Assembly: GCA_035403085.1 (NCBI GenBank)
Contig: DAONEM010000012.1
Coordinates: 1 to 55,568 of the forward strand
Origin: JAMOAD01 sp023621955
Lineage (GTDB): Bacteria; Acidobacteriota; Aminicenantia; JAMOAD01
Reading direction: 5' to 3'
Length of the DNA: 55,568 nt
The position numbers and the translations under genes are program-made. Under the pieces are notes generated by a model. The model saw only the letters and a program-made list of their open reading frames with translations. It was not told the DNA's origin and did not search any database. Within the stretch, counting starts at the first letter, position 1. Each line of letters opens with the position of its first letter. This document shows, piece by piece, positions 16,653 through 25,145 of this stretch.

Positions 16653-17641
16653 CAAACCTCCAGAAAAGAACAGCCTGTCCGGTCCGAAAAGAGGCCGGAG
16701 GTGACATAGGTAAGAACAGCTTGACCCCTGATCGATTCCAGGGAAATCCCCTGATGATCACGATCGAGGTCGGCGTCGAAGTCGTCAACCAGAAGAAGGG
16801 GCCTTTGGCCCTTCCTCTCCTGGAAGAGGGAAGAAAAAGCCTCTACAACCGAGAAAAAGGCTGTCTTCCAAAGGCCGGTGGAACCGAAGATCCGAAGGTC
16901 CCTCTCATCGCCGAGGAAGCGGACACCATCGAGATGGGGACCCCAAAGGCTTTTCTTCAAACGCATCTCCTCATCGATCGGCGCGGGACCCCTCAGAGAA
17001 GAACCGTAAAGTTGAAGGGATACTCCTCTCCCTTTGAGCTTTAGGTTGAGTTCCTTCAGGAGATGAACCCTTCTTTCGAGGATCCTTCGTGCACCTTCTA
17101 TGAATTTATCGTTCCACACTTCAAATTCAAAGTTGTTGACTTTCCCGTCCCGAAGCAGACGATTTCGGGATTCCAGAACCTTATTATAGCGAAAAAGCTC
17201 CCGAATGTAAAGGGAGTCCAAACCGGCGCAGAGGCTGTCTATCCACCTTAAAACCCCCTTTCTGCTGGTGAAGACTTCGAAGATGAGGGGGGTCCCCAGA
17301 TAGAGGGAGAAGAGATCGGAGATAAATTCGAGAGCCGATGAGGGCTTCCCATCTCGAAGGCGAAGGCATCTCTTCCCATCGAAGTGAAAGAGAAGCTCGT
17401 GAGAGCTCTCTTGGGTAAGAATCATCAACTTTAATCTGAGAGGCCCCAAGGCGTTGATCAATTCCCTCCGTTGGGAGGTCCGGAAGGATCTCCCGTAGGA
17501 GAAGAGATAGAGGGCCTCCAGAAGGGAGGTCTTTCCGGAACCGTTCGCCCCCCAAAGGAAGTTGATGTCCCTGTGAAAGGTCCAATGCCTTTTCCGAAAA
17601 AGGCGGAAATTTTCCGCTTCTAAAGAGACAATAAGGGACAC
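16652..17641 (-). CDS. recF: DNA replication and repair protein RecF (divergent)
   Basis: SMC-like ATPase that loads RecA at gaps. GTG start, 329 residues, somewhat shorter than the usual 360-370. The N-terminus has AENFRLF and a clear Walker A GANGSGKTSLLEA. The Walker B region is LLLVDDFDADLD. The ABC signature, normally SxGQ, reads GSTGLWKT, so the glutamine is lost. Its position between dnaN and gyrB is the standard one for recF. No good Shine-Dalgarno is visible, so expression may depend on dnaN translation ending 15 bp before. Confidence 0.88.
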   Translation of the reverse strand: MSLIVSLEAENFRLFRKRHWTFHRDINFLWGANGSGKTSLLEALYLFSYGRSFRTSQRRELINALGPLRLKLMILTQESSHELLFHFDGKRCLRLRDGKPSSALEFISDLFSLYLGTPLIFEVFTSRKGVLRWIDSLCAGLDSLYIRELFRYNKVLESRNRLLRDGKVNNFEFEVWNDKFIEGARRILERRVHLLKELNLKLKGRGVSLQLYGSSLRGPAPIDEEMRLKKSLWGPHLDGVRFLGDERDLRIFGSTGLWKTAFFSVVEAFSSLFQERKGQRPLLLVDDFDADLDRDHQGISLESIRGQAVLTYVTSGLFSDRTGCSFLEV

Positions 17642-17656
17642 GGAAGTCCAAAAGCC

Positions 17657-18763
17657 TTATTCATAGGGCATGATAATGTAGAAAGAATCAAAGACTCTCT
17701 CCTTCAAGGGAATACCGCCGACGGGAGAGAAACGGACGGAAGACTTCTCATCGTTCAATTCCATGGCGACCTCTTCGCAAGAGAGGGTCTCTAAAAACTC
17801 CTTTACATAGACGGCGTTGAAGGTGACACGGAAGATCTCTTCCATGAAGGAACATTCCAGATTCTCTTTGCCTATTCCACTTTCGGCGCTTTCATAGTTG
17901 AGAAGGATGTTTCCCTTACCGATTTCAAAGAGAACAACCTTAACGCGGGAGGTAATGATGTTGCAGATTCTCTTGAGGGCCTTCAACATCTCCTCTCTCT
18001 TGAAGACAATCTTCTTCTCTTTGCTCTGGTGAATGTAATCGCCGAAATCCGGAAACTTTCCCTCAATGACCCGGGAGATGAGAATCTTGTTCTTGTTGAT
18101 GAAAAAAATGTTGTTCACTCCCTTGAGAATCTCTAGATCTCCGCCATCTCCCATCTTGGAGAGTTCAGAGAGCGCCTTTTTATGAATCAGAAAATCGACG
18201 TGTCCATAGTTTTTCTCAACGTTTCCTTTCATGTAGCTGAGACGGCTGTAATCGGTGGAGACCATACTCAAGGTATTTCCTTCGGCGATGAAGTCGGCGC
18301 CGTTCACGTCTTTGTACTGGTCTTCGGAGATGGAGAAGCGAACCGCCTTGATCAAGGATTTAAAAATATCGATGTCCACGACGATCTTCTCTTCGTTCTG
18401 GGGAAGGGGGATGGTCGGATAGTTGTCGGGAGAGAGTCCGAAGAGGGTGTAATTGCTTTTTCCACAACGAATCTCTATTTTTGAGTCCTCTTCCTCCACA
18501 ATTTCAACAAACTCTCCATCCATATCCTTCATGAGGCTCAGAAACTTTGAGGACTCTACAGTCACCGCACCGCCTTCTTCTACCTGGGCCTCTATTTTTA
18601 CGATGCCCCCGAGTTCCAAATCGGTGCCTTGAATCTCGAGGGAATCCCCTTGCGCTTTCAGAAGAAGGTAGTTGAGGATGGGCATGGTGCTTCTTTTTTC
18701 CACAATCCCTTCCAGGAGTGAAACCTCTTTCACCAACAAGGATCTTCTGATTTTTAATCTCAT
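17657..18763 (-). CDS. dnaN: DNA polymerase III sliding clamp (beta subunit)
   Basis: Ring-forming processivity clamp of replication, 368 residues in three clamp domains. Recognisable segments include LLLKAQGDSLEIQGTDLE, FSISEDQYKDVNGADF and the C-terminal PVGGIPLKERVFDSFYIIMP, which normally forms the peptide-binding pocket. The gene is richer in A and T than the genes further along the transcript. An AAGGTG ribosome-binding site precedes the ATG, and 140 bp separate it from dnaA. Confidence 0.96.
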   Translation of the reverse strand: MRLKIRRSLLVKEVSLLEGIVEKRSTMPILNYLLLKAQGDSLEIQGTDLELGGIVKIEAQVEEGGAVTVESSKFLSLMKDMDGEFVEIVEEEDSKIEIRCGKSNYTLFGLSPDNYPTIPLPQNEEKIVVDIDIFKSLIKAVRFSISEDQYKDVNGADFIAEGNTLSMVSTDYSRLSYMKGNVEKNYGHVDFLIHKKALSELSKMGDGGDLEILKGVNNIFFINKNKILISRVIEGKFPDFGDYIHQSKEKKIVFKREEMLKALKRICNIITSRVKVVLFEIGKGNILLNYESAESGIGKENLECSFMEEIFRVTFNAVYVKEFLETLSCEEVAMELNDEKSSVRFSPVGGIPLKERVFDSFYIIMPYE

Positions 18764-18903
18764 TTTTTCACCTTTCCACAGTTATTATTCTTTTTATTTT
18801 TTAAAAAAGGAGACTCTTTGAAAAGAAAAAAAAGAAAGGGTGTGAATATGTGAATATTTTAGAAAACCATTATCTGTTCTGACTTTACAAAGAAACTGCA
18901 CTG
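18764..18903. other. AT-rich dnaA-dnaN intergenic region, candidate origin element
   Basis: This 140-bp gap has two overlapping copies of TGTGAATAT (18841-18849 and 18849-18857), that is ATATTCACA on the minus strand, one base from the Gram-positive DnaA box TTATNCACA. It also has CTTTCCACA at 18772-18780 and a run of almost pure A/T at 18781-18800 that could unwind. Such box clusters beside a DNA-unwinding element occur in the dnaA-dnaN gap of Bacillus oriC. Origin activity is inferred. Confidence 0.5.
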
Positions 18904-20196
18904 TCAATTTTCCTTGAAGCGACGGATATAACCGGAGATTTCTTTTTCAAAGTCCGGATCATCCTTCATTTTCGCCTCAATTTTCTTGATGGAATGAAGG
19001 ACGGTGGTATGGTGTTTGTTTCCAAACTCTTTACCGATAAGGGCAAGGGGTAGGTCAACGATTTCCTTGAGAAGGTACATGGCGATCTGTCTGGGAAAGG
19101 AGACGGCAGGGGAGTTGTTTTTTTGGGCAAGTTGAAAGGGTTTGATACCGTATTTTTCCGAAACAAAGAGAACGATGGCCTCAGGAGTGATCTCCTTGTC
19201 AACATCCATGTAGTCTTTGATGGTCTCGCGGACGAAACGGATGGTAACCTCGTCCCCTCTGAGAGAGGAGAGGGCAAAAATACGTGTGAGGGCGCCTTCC
19301 AAGGTTCGAACGTTGGTTTTGATCTTAGAGGCGATAAACTCCACTATGTCAGAAGAGAGAGTAATTCCTTTCTCCTTCAACTTCTGGTTGATAATGGCGA
19401 TTCGAGTCTCCAAATCCGGAGGGTCAATTTGGGCGATGACTCCCCATTCGAAGCGTGTTCTTAGACGCTCCTCAAGGTTTTTAATCTCCTTGGGAGGACA
19501 ATCGCTGGAGATGATGATCTGTTTCTTTTTTTCATAACGGTCGTTGAAGATGAAGAAGAGCTCTTTCTTCGTGGCTTCCCAAGTGGAGATGAGCTGTATA
19601 TCGTCGATAATGAGAACATCCAGGTTTTTATAGGCTTCTGAAAAGTTTTGAGATCTTTGATTCTGAAGGGCGTAGACCATTTCGTCAAGAAACTCTTTAG
19701 AGGTCTTATAAACAACGCTCTTTTCAGGGGTATGGGTGTGAATGTAATTACCGATGGCGTTGAGGAGATGGGTCTTACCGAGGCCGACGCCTCCGTAGAT
19801 GTAGACGGGGTTGAAGGAAGAGGTTTCTTTGGAAACAGCCAGTGCAAGGGCGTGGGCAAATTTGTTTCCTTCACCTATGACAAAGTTGTCAAAGGTGTAG
19901 TTGGAGAGGATGTGAGAGGAGTGAAACTTGTTTGGCTGTTTTGAGGTCTCTTGGGAGGAATCTCCCTCTGGCAGAATGAATTTGAGGGAGATTTCCCTGT
20001 TCACACCGCCAAGAATCTCTTCAATCAGGGGAAGGTGGGAGGAGCGAAGCCCCTCCAAAAAAACTTTGTCCGGGACTTTGAGGTAGAGTTCGTTTTCAAC
20101 GGTTCCCACGTATTTGATCGGAGTGATCCAGAGGGATATCTCCTCTTCACCGAGACGAGAAGAAAGCTCTTGAACGATTTGTTCCCAGGGGTTCAT
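18904..20196 (-). CDS. dnaA: Chromosomal replication initiator DnaA (divergent DNA-binding domain)
   Basis: Initiator ATPase, 430 residues, with domain I (1-80), a very short domain II (about 81-100), the AAA+ core and the C-terminal DNA-binding domain IV. Walker A is GGVGLGKTHLLNA, Walker B LIIDDIQLI, and the arginine-finger region ERLRTRFEWG is intact. In domain IV the basic loop, KRRSRSV in E. coli, reads KNNSPAV, so the residue matching Arg399 is Asn. The helix-turn-helix GGRDHTTV reads GNKHHTTV, replacing the base-contacting Asp433 with His. These changes suggest that it reads a modified DnaA box. It has its own promoter. Confidence 0.97.
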   Translation of the reverse strand: MNPWEQIVQELSSRLGEEEISLWITPIKYVGTVENELYLKVPDKVFLEGLRSSHLPLIEEILGGVNREISLKFILPEGDSSQETSKQPNKFHSSHILSNYTFDNFVIGEGNKFAHALALAVSKETSSFNPVYIYGGVGLGKTHLLNAIGNYIHTHTPEKSVVYKTSKEFLDEMVYALQNQRSQNFSEAYKNLDVLIIDDIQLISTWEATKKELFFIFNDRYEKKKQIIISSDCPPKEIKNLEERLRTRFEWGVIAQIDPPDLETRIAIINQKLKEKGITLSSDIVEFIASKIKTNVRTLEGALTRIFALSSLRGDEVTIRFVRETIKDYMDVDKEITPEAIVLFVSEKYGIKPFQLAQKNNSPAVSFPRQIAMYLLKEIVDLPLALIGKEFGNKHHTTVLHSIKKIEAKMKDDPDFEKEISGYIRRFKEN

Positions 20197-20197
20197 C

Positions 20198-20241
20198 GAT
20201 TTCCACCGTAAAATTCACATTTGTGGAAATCTATTTTACGG
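20198..20241. promoter_or_regulatory. Two interleaved inverted repeats over the dnaA -10 and start point
   Basis: GATTTCCAC (20198-20206) pairs with GTGGAAATC (20223-20231), and CCGTAAAAT (20206-20214) pairs with ATTTTACGG (20233-20241). The arms alternate. The first pair contains ATTTCCAC, a DnaA-box-like core, and AAATTCACA lies between at 20211-20219. The second right arm includes the -10 hexamer. Its position is ideal for autoregulation by DnaA or another dimeric repressor. Confidence 0.65.
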
Positions 20242-20261
20242 GGAAAGGTTGAGGGTGTCAA
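20233..20261 (-). promoter_or_regulatory. Predicted sigma70 promoter of dnaA
   Basis: The -35 is a perfect TTGACA (20261-20256) and the -10 is TAAAAT (20238-20233), with a 17-bp spacer. The start point is expected near 20226, giving a leader of about 30 bases. Confidence 0.78.
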
Positions 20262-20273
20262 GAGAGAAGAAAA

Positions 20274-20828
20274 TTACCAACTGAGTACCTCTTCCCCCTG
20301 TGAGAGAAGATGGGAGAGACCCGCCTCACTCTTGAGAGTCAAACCCTCCTCTTGCGAAAAATTGGTAAAGAGACCGCTTTTTCCCCCCTCTTTGAGGAGA
20401 AGACGACAGTTCACGATGGCCGCTCCCTTGTCAAAAGCCTTCACCATGTCGTAGACCGTAGCCAAGGAGGAGAGGAGAGAGAAGAGCGCCTCCATTTCCA
20501 CCCCCGTACGGCCGTGGGTCCTGACGAGAACGAAGGCCACGATTCTGTCTGGGAGGAAGCGAAAGGAGATCTTGATGTGTTCAACGGTAAGGGTATGGGT
20601 AAGGGGAACGACGAAGGGAAGGTGTTTTGCCCCCAGGAAGCCGCCGGCTCTCGCCGCTTCAAGGACGGAACCCTTGGCTACGGAGTTTAGGGAGATCTTC
20701 TCCAGTGTCGAAGGGGAGAGGAGAATCTCTCCGGAGGTGACGGCGGTTCTTAGAGAGACGGTTTTCTCTGTCACATCGACCATGGAGAGAGCGCCTTTTT
20801 CATCGAGATGTGAAAACATGGTTATCAA
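20274..20828 (-). CDS. moaC: Cyclic pyranopterin monophosphate synthase MoaC
   Basis: Second enzyme of molybdenum cofactor synthesis; it rearranges the MoaA product to cyclic pyranopterin monophosphate. The 184-residue protein shows FSHLDEKG, the histidine in PLTHTL, the glutamates in GRTGVEMEAL and the Asp/Lys pair in YDMVKAFDKG, all known active-site residues. It overlaps moaA by 4 bp (ATGA); a second ATG three codons on is also possible. There is an extra tail of about 30 residues after the usual GGKSG end. It is the last gene of the long rpmH-moaC array. Confidence 0.95.
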   Translation of the reverse strand: MITMFSHLDEKGALSMVDVTEKTVSLRTAVTSGEILLSPSTLEKISLNSVAKGSVLEAARAGGFLGAKHLPFVVPLTHTLTVEHIKISFRFLPDRIVAFVLVRTHGRTGVEMEALFSLLSSLATVYDMVKAFDKGAAIVNCRLLLKEGGKSGLFTNFSQEEGLTLKSEAGLSHLLSQGEEVLSW

Positions 20829-21793
20829 CCTCCCACTTGGCCCATGGTTCGGCCCCTATGATGGTGAAAACTTTGAAAACAGTGCTTCAAACCCTTCTGT
20901 TTCAAAGAGTCGTTGAAGATTTTCTCCAGCGATGCGGGGTCCCTCTCCCGTAAGGCCTCCAGGAGGGAGAGTTCGTTTTCTGAGGAGAGGCAGGAGCGGA
21001 TTTTGCCGTCCGAGGTGATTCGTACCTTTGAACAGCGATGACAGAAGGGATGGGAGAGGGCGGAGATGAAACCGACGGTCTGTCCCGTCTCTGGAATGCG
21101 GAACAGGGAGGCGGGAGAGGCGGAATCTTCCAAAGGGAGAGGTTCCAAGGAAAATCGGGTCCGGATTCTCTCATGAACTTCCTCTTGGGAGAGAAAGGAT
21201 TCTCCAGGGTCGGAGGAGATGGGCATCTGTTCGATAAACCTGAGCGTGACACCCCTTGCGGCGGCGAAGGAGAGGAGGGGAAAGATCTGATCGAGGGTTT
21301 CGCGCATGGCGACGGCGTTGATCTTCAGGGGGATGCCCAGGGAGAGAGAGGTGTCGATCCCGGAAAGGACCCTCTCCAAACCGTCCACTCCGGTCAGTTT
21401 GCAGAAAGAGGTGCCATCGAGGGTGTCCAGGCTGACGTTGACTCCCTTAAGAGAGGCCTCCTTGAGAGTGGGAGCGGACTCCTTCAGGAAGTAGCCGTTG
21501 GTTGTCATGTAGAGGGAGGGGAAGAGCGCGGCGGCCTTGACAAGGAAGGGAAGGACCCCTTTTCGAACCAGAGGTTCACCGCCGGTGATCCTCACCTTTC
21601 GGATCCCCCAGGAGGGAAAGAGGGAGAGAAGGTAGAGAATATCCTCGTAGCGGAGGATTCTCTCGTGGGGGATGAAAGAGAAGGGTTCATGGGGGTAGCA
21701 GTAACGGCAACGGAAGGGACAACGGTCGGTGATGGAGATACGGACATAGTCTAGGAAACGTCCGAAAGGATCCACGAAGCGAGAAGGGGGCAT
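20825..21793 (-). CDS. moaA: GTP 3',8-cyclase MoaA
   Basis: Radical SAM enzyme for the first step of molybdenum cofactor synthesis. Of 322 residues, the N-terminal cluster motif is CPFRCRYC and the SAM-binding GGEP is in RITGGEPLVRKG. The C-terminal cluster cysteines lie in CHRCSKVRITSDGKIRSC. The protein ends in the Gly-Gly tail that the family needs for activity. It starts one base after kdsD and overlaps moaC. Confidence 0.97.
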   Translation of the reverse strand: MPPSRFVDPFGRFLDYVRISITDRCPFRCRYCYPHEPFSFIPHERILRYEDILYLLSLFPSWGIRKVRITGGEPLVRKGVLPFLVKAAALFPSLYMTTNGYFLKESAPTLKEASLKGVNVSLDTLDGTSFCKLTGVDGLERVLSGIDTSLSLGIPLKINAVAMRETLDQIFPLLSFAAARGVTLRFIEQMPISSDPGESFLSQEEVHERIRTRFSLEPLPLEDSASPASLFRIPETGQTVGFISALSHPFCHRCSKVRITSDGKIRSCLSSENELSLLEALRERDPASLEKIFNDSLKQKGLKHCFQSFHHHRGRTMGQVGG

Positions 21794-21794
21794 A

Positions 21795-22748
21795 TCAGAT
21801 CATCTGAGTGCGCCAGAGGTCATGGAGATGGACCAAGCCGAGGGCGGAACCGTCGGGCCCCGGGATGAAGAGGGAGGTAATCTTCTTCTCCTCCATCTTC
21901 TGGAGGGCGCGAACCGCCAGCTCCTCTCCGTCGATGGAGCAGGGAGAAGGGTGCATACAGCAAACGGCCTTGGTGCTGGAGAGATCCCCTTTTTGAAGAA
22001 TACAGCGTCGAAGGTCTCCGTCGGTGATGATACCGATGACCCTCTCCTGTGGCGAGAGAACGAGGGCCACTCCAAAACCTTTCTCGCTGATCGTTTTGAC
22101 GACAAAGGCCATGGAGTCCTCCTCATGAACCAGGGGAAGTTCGTTGCCCTTATGCATGAGGTGCTTTACCTTGAGGACGCTTTTACCGATTTTCCCTCCC
22201 GGGTGGAAGTAGGCGAAATCGTCCCTGGAGAAGCCTCTCTTGACCATCAAGGCGACGGCGAGAGCGTCCCCCATGGCCAGAGTCGCCGTGGTGGAGGTAG
22301 TCGGGACGAGACCGGTCGGACAGGCCTCCGAGTCGATATGAACGGAGAGGACAACGTCGGAGTATCTGGCGAGGGTGGAGGAAACCTCTCCGGTAAGCGA
22401 GATCAGAGGGTTGCCGTTTCTCTTGATGTACTCCAGAAGAGTCCTGATCTCAGCGGTCTCACCGGAGTAGGAGAGGGCTACGACGGTATCCTCCGGGAGA
22501 ACGGTGCCCAGCTCGCCGTGGACGGCTTCGGCGGCATGCATGAAGAGGGAGGGGGTACCGGTGGAGTTGAGGGTGGCGGCAATCTTTTGACCGATGAGAC
22601 CGCTCTTCCCGACTCCCGTGATCACGACACGCCCCTTGGTCTGGAGGAGAAGCTCCACCGCTTTATCGAAGGAGGAATCCAAGAGAGAAGCCAGCTTGAT
22701 CAGGGCTTCCCCCTCTGTTCGAAAGACCTTGCGTCCTACATCAACCAT
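21795..22748 (-). CDS. kdsD: Arabinose-5-phosphate isomerase KdsD (SIS + two CBS domains)
   Basis: Converts ribulose-5-phosphate to arabinose-5-phosphate for KDO synthesis. A SIS domain (about 30-165) with TGVGKSGLIGQKIAATLNSTG is followed by two CBS domains, including GIITDGDLRR. Length is 317 residues from the ATG at 22748, which follows AAGGCGG and overlaps kdsA by 8 bp. An upstream in-frame start seven codons earlier lacks such support. Together with kdsA and kdsB it makes activated KDO for lipopolysaccharide. Confidence 0.94.
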   Translation of the reverse strand: MVDVGRKVFRTEGEALIKLASLLDSSFDKAVELLLQTKGRVVITGVGKSGLIGQKIAATLNSTGTPSLFMHAAEAVHGELGTVLPEDTVVALSYSGETAEIRTLLEYIKRNGNPLISLTGEVSSTLARYSDVVLSVHIDSEACPTGLVPTTSTTATLAMGDALAVALMVKRGFSRDDFAYFHPGGKIGKSVLKVKHLMHKGNELPLVHEEDSMAFVVKTISEKGFGVALVLSPQERVIGIITDGDLRRCILQKGDLSSTKAVCCMHPSPCSIDGEELAVRALQKMEEKKITSLFIPGPDGSALGLVHLHDLWRTQMI

Positions 22749-23535
22749 GGTGAACCGCCTTGTAAACACGAACCAGTTCCAGAAGGAGAGGTTCGAGAGT
22801 GTCCAGGGGGAGGGAGTTGGGTCCGTCGGAGAGAGCCCTGTCGGGATCGGGGTGAACCTCCAGAAAGACCCCGCTGGCGCCGGAGGCCACGCCGGCTCGG
22901 GCTAAAACAGGTGCCAGCGTCCGGTCTCCACCGGAACTTGAGCCTAATCCCCCGGGTTTCTGAACCGAATGGGTGGCGTCGATCACGACAGGGTACCCCT
23001 TCCTCACCATATGGGCGATTCCGGTCATGTCCACAACCAGCGTGTTGTAGCCGAAGGAGCTCCCCCTTTCTGTGAAAAAGAAGTCGTGACAACCCTGGCA
23101 ACGGAGTTTTTCTGCGACTCCGTCCATGTCCCAGGGGGCAAGAAACTGAGCCTTCTTGACGTTTACGGTCTTACCGGTCTTCGCGGCGGCGGTGAGCAAG
23201 TCGGTCTGGCGGCAGAGGAAGGCGGGGATCTGAAGGATGTCGGCGACCTGGGAGACCGGAAGCGCCTGATCGGGGAGGTGGATGTCCGTCGTGACGGGGA
23301 GACCGAACTCTCTCTTCGCCTCCTCCAAGATTCGGAGGCCCTCTTCCATACCAGGCCCCCGGAAGGAGGAGAGGGAGGTTCGGTTGGCCTTGTCAAAGGA
23401 GGCTTTGAAAACCACGGGCAGGGAGTTCCTCTCCGCGATCTCGGCAACGGCCTGGGCCGTTCTCATGACAAGGTCCCGGCTCTCGATGACGCAGGGCCCG
23501 AGGATAAAGAAAAGCTTGTCTGATGGGAGGATCAT
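22741..23535 (-). CDS. kdsA: KDO-8-phosphate synthase (metal-dependent type)
   Basis: Condenses arabinose-5-phosphate with phosphoenolpyruvate. The 264-residue TIM barrel starts with ILGPCVIES; the cysteine in this motif is a metal ligand in Aquifex-type enzymes, whereas E. coli has Asn there. FKASFDKANRTS, the DATHSVQKPG loop and EVHPDPDRALSDGPN complete the active site. It overlaps pyrG by 4 bp (ATGA) and kdsD by 8 bp. Confidence 0.96.
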   Translation of the reverse strand: MILPSDKLFFILGPCVIESRDLVMRTAQAVAEIAERNSLPVVFKASFDKANRTSLSSFRGPGMEEGLRILEEAKREFGLPVTTDIHLPDQALPVSQVADILQIPAFLCRQTDLLTAAAKTGKTVNVKKAQFLAPWDMDGVAEKLRCQGCHDFFFTERGSSFGYNTLVVDMTGIAHMVRKGYPVVIDATHSVQKPGGLGSSSGGDRTLAPVLARAGVASGASGVFLEVHPDPDRALSDGPNSLPLDTLEPLLLELVRVYKAVHHG

Positions 23536-25145
23536 GCTCCCTCCCGGTCCTTCTTATACTTGAGGGCGGCGCCGATGAAGCTCACGAAGAGGGGGTTCGG
23601 CGTCAAGGGACGGGAGGTGAACTCCGGATGGAACTGACAGCCTAGGAACCATCTCTTATCGGGGAGTTCGACAATCTCTACGAGGTTTCTCTCCGGGTTT
23701 TTCCCGGCAATGGAGAGACCGGCCTTCGTGAGAGGCTCCTCCATGGCGGGGTTAAACTCGTAACGGTGACGGTGTCGCTCCTGAAAGCTTTCCCTGCCGT
23801 AGGCCTCGTAGGAGAGTGTCCCGGGTTTGACTTCGCAGAGGTAGTTACCGAGACGCATGTTCCCGCCCATCTCTTCCACGTCCGTCAGCTCCCGGAGTTT
23901 GAGGAAGATCCGGGAAGTGCAATCTTCGTCGAATTCGCAGGAGTTGGCGTCCTTCAGTCCGGCGACGTTTCTGGAAAACTCGATGACACCGCACTGCATT
24001 CCCAGACAGATGCCGAAGAAGGGGATGTCCCTCTCCCGGGCGTACTTAACGGCCAGAACCATGCCCTCGATGCCCCTCTTACCGAAGCCTCCGGGAACGA
24101 GGACGGCGTCCACTCCGTCCAGGACCTTCAGGGTAGAAGGATCCTTTTCGAAGTTCTCCGATTCTAGCCATTGGAGACGAACCTTGAGACGGTGGGGGAG
24201 GCCGGCGTGTTTAAGGGCTTCCGCGAGGCTCTTGTAAGAGTCGTGGTACTCCACATATTTGCCGACGATTCCCACGGTGACCTCACCCTCGGGGTTCTTC
24301 ATGTTCTCCACGACCTTCTCCCAACGAGAGATATCGTAACTGCGGCTGTCCAAGCGGAGAAGGGAGAGGAGGGTCTTGTCCAAACCCTGACGGTGGTAAT
24401 GGAGGGGAATCTCGTAGATCTCCGAGACATCCAGGGCGGAGATGACGGCCTCGATAGGAACGTTGGTGAAGAGGGCGATCTTCTCGCGGATTTCGTCGGG
24501 GAGCATCCGGTCGGTCCTGCAGAGAAGGATGTCGGGCTGAATCCCGATGGACAAGAGGTCTTTCACGCTATGCTGGGTGGGCTTTGTCTTCAACTCGCCG
24601 GAGGCTCCCATGTAGGGGACCAGGGTCAGGTGAACGAAGAGGGAGTTCTCCTTGCCGCGCTCTTGGCGGATCTGACGGATGGCTTCGAGGAAGGGGAGGC
24701 TCTCGATGTCCCCTACGGTGCCTCCGATCTCGACGAGAACAACGTCGTGACCCTCTTCCAGGGAGTAGACGGCTCTCTTGATCTGGTTGGTAATATGGGG
24801 GATGACCTGAACCGTCTTCCCCAGGTAGTCCCCTCTTCTCTCCTTCGTGATGACCTCGTTGTAGATTCTTCCCGACGTCCAGTTGCTCTTCTGAGAGGTG
24901 ACGACAGAGGTGAACCTTTCGTAGTGGCCGAGGTCGAGATCGGTCTCGGCTCCGTCGGCGGTTACGAAAACCTCACCGTGCTGGTAAGGGCTCAGAGTGC
25001 CTGGATCGACGTTGAGGTAGGGATCCAACTTCAGCATGGTGATGTTCATGCCGTGAGACTCGAGAAGCCTTCCGATCGAAGCGGAAGCCACCCCTTTTCC
25101 CAACGAGGAGAGAACTCCCCCGGTTACAAAGATAAACTTAGCCAT
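23532..25145 (-). CDS. pyrG: CTP synthase PyrG
   Basis: Makes CTP from UTP with glutamine as amino donor, 537 residues. The synthase domain begins KFIFVTGGVLSSLGKGVASAS. The glutamine amidotransferase domain carries the nucleophile elbow GICLGMQC and the histidine/glutamate pair in QFHPEFTSRP. The open frame extends 19 codons upstream, but the ATG at 25145 has AGGAGGAG before it and begins the conserved N-terminus. The CTP it makes is used next door by KdsB and is bound by ParB, a notable grouping. Confidence 0.97.
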   Translation of the reverse strand: MAKFIFVTGGVLSSLGKGVASASIGRLLESHGMNITMLKLDPYLNVDPGTLSPYQHGEVFVTADGAETDLDLGHYERFTSVVTSQKSNWTSGRIYNEVITKERRGDYLGKTVQVIPHITNQIKRAVYSLEEGHDVVLVEIGGTVGDIESLPFLEAIRQIRQERGKENSLFVHLTLVPYMGASGELKTKPTQHSVKDLLSIGIQPDILLCRTDRMLPDEIREKIALFTNVPIEAVISALDVSEIYEIPLHYHRQGLDKTLLSLLRLDSRSYDISRWEKVVENMKNPEGEVTVGIVGKYVEYHDSYKSLAEALKHAGLPHRLKVRLQWLESENFEKDPSTLKVLDGVDAVLVPGGFGKRGIEGMVLAVKYARERDIPFFGICLGMQCGVIEFSRNVAGLKDANSCEFDEDCTSRIFLKLRELTDVEEMGGNMRLGNYLCEVKPGTLSYEAYGRESFQERHRHRYEFNPAMEEPLTKAGLSIAGKNPERNLVEIVELPDKRWFLGCQFHPEFTSRPLTPNPLFVSFIGAALKYKKDREGA

